Shown here piece after piece: positions 61,020 through 64,000 of a DNA stretch of 64,000 nt. Source of the DNA: Dyadobacter fermentans DSM 18053. Lineage in GTDB: Bacteria; Bacteroidota; Bacteroidia; Cytophagales; Spirosomataceae. The notes below the pieces were generated by a model. That model did no database searches. It saw only the letters and a program-made list of their open reading frames with translations, and was not told where the DNA came from. Position numbers and translations under genes: made by a program. The stretch covers positions 62,001 to 126,000 of the forward strand of contig NC_013037.1 in NCBI RefSeq assembly GCF_000023125.1. Direction: 5' to 3'. The stretch's first letter is position 1; every line of letters starts with the position of its first letter.

Positions 61020-62651
61020 TCAACGTTCCAATCTCACAATCAATCCCTCATCGCCGCTCAGCAGCAGGTTGTTATCGACGCGCAGGCCAATGCGCTCCGT
61101 TTCCGTGCTGATGATGATTTCCCCCTTATAAGTTTCATTTTTAGGTCTCAGGTAGGCCGGCCTGTGGCTAAGGTTCAATACTACCAGGAACCGGTCCTCG
61201 TCGTTCTCGCGGATGAATGCGATAAGTTGTTTGTCCGAGTAAACAGGTGTGAATTTGCCGGTCTGGAATGCAGGTTGCCGTTTTCTGAGGTTGATCAGGC
61301 TGCGGTAAAACGACAGCATCGAGTCGGGATCCTCTTTTTGTAATGCCACATTCTGGCGCTGGTAGCTGTACGGCAGCCGCAGCCAGGGTTTGCTGTCGGT
61401 AAATCCTGCATTGGTATCCGGGTCCCATTGCATGGGTGTGCGCGACGGATCGCGGCTTACATTTCGGTCGGGCATATTGAGTCCCTGCGGGTCTACCACC
61501 TCGTCCTGCGGAATGGGCACGTCGCGCATGCATATTTCATCACCATAATAGATGGTAGGCGTTCCGCGGAGTGTCAGGAGGAGCATGGCGGCCACGCGTG
61601 CCTGCGAGCGTCCCACCCGGCTGGCCACGCGTGGCTGGTCGTGGTTGCCGAGTACCCAGTTTGGCCACCCGTCTGCCGGCAATGCGCCTTCGTATTCATC
61701 TATCGCCCGGGCGATCTGCTGCGAATCCCAGGGCAAAGTGAGCAGCTGGAAGTTGAACGGCAAATGCGCACCGGATTTGTCCGCGCCATAATAGGTAACA
61801 AGTTTGTGAATGGGAAGGTAAATCTCGCCGATCAGCACGCGCTCGTCGTATTCATTGGTCACCTGCCGCATCATCCGCACGATCTCGTGCACTTCCGGCT
61901 GGTCGGTGGAATACACCGGGTCGTGGTATTCGTAAATGAGGTCGCTTGCCACGAATGGCGTGTTGGCAGCGACGGGGTTGTTGCGCAGCCGGGCGTCCTT
62001 GATCATGTGCCACATCACGTCCACCCGGAAGCCGTCCACGCCCTTTTTCAGCCAGAAATGCATGACGTCCATCATCGCCTGCTGCACTTCCGGATTGCGC
62101 CAGTTGAGGTCTGGTTGCTGTTTCAGGAATGCGTGGTAGTAGTATTGCTGCGTGGTTTCATCCCATTCCCATGCATGCCCGCCGAATACGCTGAGCCAGT
62201 TGTTGGGCAACGCGCCGTTCTCGCCCGCGTCGTGCCAGATGTACCAGTCGCGCTTCGGATTGTCGCGCGATGAGCGCGATTCGAGGAACCAGGGGTGCTG
62301 GTCGGAGGTGTGGTTCGGCACCAGGTCAAGGATAAGTTTCATTCCCCGGCTATGCACCTGCTCCAGGAGCTCGTCGAAGTCCTCCATTGTTCCGAAAAGC
62401 GGATGAATGCCCTGGTAATCAGAAATATCATAGCCGAAATCGGCCATGGGCGACGGGTAGATGGGCGACAGCCACACGCAGTCGATGCCGAGCCATTGCA
62501 GGTAGTCGAGCCGCTGGACGACGCCTTTCAGGTCGCCGATGCCGTCGCCGTTCGTATCCTGAAACGAGCGCGGATAAATCTGGTAAATAATTCCGGTTTG
62601 CCACCAGAGATGGTCGATGTCTGTCGGATTCGTGCCGGTGATTGATTCCAT
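61020..62651 (-). CDS. GH13 alpha-glucosidase (oligo-1,6-glucosidase-like)
   Basis: This 543-residue enzyme shows the conserved GH13 regions: LDLVPNHTSDQHPWF (region I), GFRVDVMWHM with the nucleophile aspartate near 213 (region II), VLIGEIYLP with the acid glutamate near 273 (region III) and LGNHDQPR near 337 (region IV). ISDYQGIHPLFGTMEDFDEL places it near oligo-1,6-glucosidases and alpha-glucosidases. No signal peptide is visible, so it should act on imported short alpha-glucosides in the cytoplasm. No transporter or regulator gene is adjacent. Confidence 0.93.
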   Translation of the reverse strand: MESITGTNPTDIDHLWWQTGIIYQIYPRSFQDTNGDGIGDLKGVVQRLDYLQWLGIDCVWLSPIYPSPMADFGYDISDYQGIHPLFGTMEDFDELLEQVHSRGMKLILDLVPNHTSDQHPWFLESRSSRDNPKRDWYIWHDAGENGALPNNWLSVFGGHAWEWDETTQQYYYHAFLKQQPDLNWRNPEVQQAMMDVMHFWLKKGVDGFRVDVMWHMIKDARLRNNPVAANTPFVASDLIYEYHDPVYSTDQPEVHEIVRMMRQVTNEYDERVLIGEIYLPIHKLVTYYGADKSGAHLPFNFQLLTLPWDSQQIARAIDEYEGALPADGWPNWVLGNHDQPRVASRVGRSQARVAAMLLLTLRGTPTIYYGDEICMRDVPIPQDEVVDPQGLNMPDRNVSRDPSRTPMQWDPDTNAGFTDSKPWLRLPYSYQRQNVALQKEDPDSMLSFYRSLINLRKRQPAFQTGKFTPVYSDKQLIAFIRENDEDRFLVVLNLSHRPAYLRPKNETYKGEIIISTETERIGLRVDNNLLLSGDEGLIVRLER

Positions 62652-62796
62652 GGATTTTCAGTTTGCTAATGCCGCCCAGCTGCTAAAAAATCACACCACG
62701 TGAAGCGGGAGAATTTTTATAGGAATTATTTGATAAAAAACATGGAGAATCGAAGTGTATTGTTTATATTTAAGTAAATCAAAATTTACTCAGACC

Positions 62797-62988
62797 ATGA
62801 TGCCATTCATTAAAGTAACCGGCGAATTCGACGAAAGTCTGAACGTAAGCGTAGAGAAGATCCTCTATTACATGGGGTACAGCCACGGTTGTACGATCTT
62901 CCTCGGCACAAGTATTTCCATCCGCGTGAAAGAATGCGAGGAGGACATTAAAAGGCTCATCGAAGAAGCATATATGCAGGTGGCATAA
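62797..62988 (+). CDS. Small conserved-looking protein, FlbD-like
   Basis: This 63-residue protein starts at ATG 62797 (MMPFIKVTGEFDESLNVSV); a frame 42 bases longer exists. IRVKECEEDIKRLIEEA at the end and the pattern of strand-helix segments recall the small FlbD/DUF family of short cytoplasmic proteins, although no flagellar genes occur here. A hairpin terminator follows 52 bases after its stop, which supports it being a real gene. Confidence 0.6.
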   Translation: MMPFIKVTGEFDESLNVSVEKILYYMGYSHGCTIFLGTSISIRVKECEEDIKRLIEEAYMQVA

Positions 62989-63366
62989 CCCGCCGGTCCG
63001 CTTACCGGCGAGCGGCCAAACGCCGGTTCCGCGAGACATTGATCGCTGATGGGGACACGTCCGTCAGCGATCTTTTTATGGGTTTTGAGGCTTTGATGTG
63101 CTAGCTATCTGTCGCTAGTTTTGGTATTATTCTAATGTATTGAGACGGTGATTTGAAGAATTTAATGCTTGGGTGCGAAGATTCAGTACTTTTGTAAACT
63201 ATTGATAAACAATTATAGTTTTAAGTAGTAGAACAATTAAAGACATATAATCTGCTGGTTTGCAAAATAAGTAGTTTTAGTATTTTATCAATAATATCCA
63301 GTAAGCGCACAGATCAGCAAACCTCCTGTGAATCCGCCCTCCGGGCACTCAGTAAAATTCAAAAGC
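62989..63366. other. Intergenic region with terminator
   Basis: This 378-base stretch begins with the terminator at 63041-63077 and then becomes AT-rich. No gene or perfect promoter box was found; TTG and TAGTATTTT in the last 100 bases may form a weak promoter for the next gene. Confidence 0.5.
63041..63077 (+). terminator. Hairpin terminator after the FlbD-like gene
   Basis: GATCGCTGA pairs perfectly with TCAGCGATC around a 14-base loop, followed by TTTTT: a classical intrinsic terminator. Confidence 0.85.
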
Positions 63367-63783
63367 ATGAAAAAAGTACAAAAGCGTAAAGGCAGATATG
63401 TACCGGCAGGTTTCCGGGCATTGCTGGGTCAGATTTTTATCGACCGCACATCACAAAAAACAGAACAATATTCAGAGAACCGTTATTCGGTTGTATACAC
63501 GCTGAATGGTCAGTACCAGCACGTTGGCTGTCACACGCAGGAAGAAGCGCAAGTGGTTCAGGGGCTTATGCTCACCGATGAAAACCGGGTGCCGGTGGGC
63601 ATTTACGATTCAAAGGCCGACACTTTCGAGTGGGAAATCGTAGGCGAATACCTTGGCGGAAAAGGAACCGGCGAGCACCAGCATAACCGTGAACAAGCAA
63701 TCCTGGGCATTGCGCGTGCATTGCGCCGCCGCGATGCGAGCTGGCATCCTGCCTATCTGCAGCGCCCGAGTTTCTTCGCATAG
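63367..63783 (+). CDS. Hypothetical protein, 138 residues
   Basis: This protein is 138 residues from ATG 63367 (MKKVQKRKGRYVPAGFRALLG); a start 39 bases upstream lacks family character. The N-terminus is basic, and the middle has YSVVYTLNGQYQHVGCHTQEEA and GIYDSKADTFEWEIVGEYLGG. It is soluble, with no signal peptide. I do not recognise the family. A terminator follows 25 bases after its stop. Confidence 0.62.
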   Translation: MKKVQKRKGRYVPAGFRALLGQIFIDRTSQKTEQYSENRYSVVYTLNGQYQHVGCHTQEEAQVVQGLMLTDENRVPVGIYDSKADTFEWEIVGEYLGGKGTGEHQHNREQAILGIARALRRRDASWHPAYLQRPSFFA

Positions 63784-63808
63784 CCACTCCTCAATCTTGG
63801 AATGCCAT

Positions 63809-63839
63809 GAGGCCGTTCAGCAGTGGACGGCCTCTTTTT
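63809..63839 (+). terminator. Hairpin terminator near the right end
   Basis: GAGGCCGT pairs with ACGGCCTC around a 10-base loop, followed by TTTTT. It closes the transcript of the gene ending at 63783. Confidence 0.85.
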
Positions 63840-63943
63840 GTTAATATTACCGGGCAGTTGAGCGCAATGGATTGCCTGAAAATCCGGATGGATTTGCAGC
63901 ACCAGTGCGGTTCGGTTAACTTTCAGGAAATTTAACGCTCTGC

Positions 63944-64000
63944 ATGAAAAAACTGCTCCTTCTGCTCGCACTGGTCATGATCGCAGCGGCATCACGACCG
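63944..64000 (+). CDS. Partial gene, exported protein, cut by window edge
   Basis: ATG at 63944 opens a frame that runs to the end of the window (19 codons): MKKLLLLLALVMIAAASRP, the start of a signal peptide. The body lies outside the window, so the product is unknown. Confidence 0.55.
   Translation, partial: MKKLLLLLALVMIAAASRP

Noticed and set aside
61017-61027. AACTCAACGTT, a partial match to the recurrent motif
   Set aside because: It forms the last codons and stop of the GH13 gene and is not upstream of any start.

Overview
The window looks like a chromosomal segment of a Bacteroidota bacterium, most likely Cytophagales close to Dyadobacter/Spirosoma. This is inferred from gene content (Wzi-type capsule assembly protein, BshB1 bacillithiol deacetylase, FISUMP protein, DUF1080 protein, Bacteroidota-type QueE and Wzc) and from promoters of the Bacteroidota form TTG-N18-20-TAnnTTTG (for example near 28742 and 50200). 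No database search was possible. No rRNA, tRNA, CRISPR array, insertion sequence or phage gene was found.

1-22000, all on the minus strand: an exopolysaccharide/capsule locus of the Wzx/Wzy type. In transcription order it holds a CpsB-like phosphatase, a Wza-like export lipoprotein, a Wzc-like tyrosine autokinase, UDP-glucose dehydrogenase, a UDP-glucuronate 4-epimerase-like enzyme, a Wzx flippase, a nitroreductase-like protein, a polysaccharide pyruvyl transferase, a Wzy-like polymerase, one GT2 and three GT4 glycosyltransferases, two left-handed beta-helix acyltransferases, a secreted protein of unknown fold, a Wzi-like outer-membrane protein, and a further outer-membrane protein cut by the window edge. 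The first genes make precursors and export machinery, the middle (visibly AT-richer) assembles and decorates the repeat unit, and the last act at the cell surface. An 11-base motif, TTTACTCAACG, recurs just ahead of several of these genes.

22-44 kb: mostly housekeeping and metabolic genes, GC-richer. They include an ABC exporter, a DUF1080 protein, an AraC regulator divergent from aldehyde dehydrogenase plus DUF779, a DEAD-box helicase, DUF1361 and a pseudouridine synthase, an atypical response regulator, a diheme cytochrome c, two LVIVD lipoproteins, MsrB, BshB1, an M23/LysM endopeptidase, thioredoxin reductase, a TPR/PD40/OmpA protein, QueE and MnmE.

44.8-47.6 kb: a small AT-rich accessory patch. 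It has an XRE-ImmA/IrrE regulator-protease with an unknown partner gene, a structured inverted-repeat element, and a small gene split by an in-frame amber codon.

47.6-64 kb: surface and metal-related genes. The most distinctive block is 50.2-58.7 kb. It holds two MbnP-like/MbnH-like pairs (a copper-binding-type lipoprotein with a diheme peroxidase-like partner) on either side of an outer-membrane barrel with a CxxCxC motif. A cobalamin riboswitch follows, then a siderophore-type TonB-dependent receptor and a truncated PepSY membrane gene. The rest includes an SGNH hydrolase, DUF488, a GH13 glucosidase and small conserved proteins.
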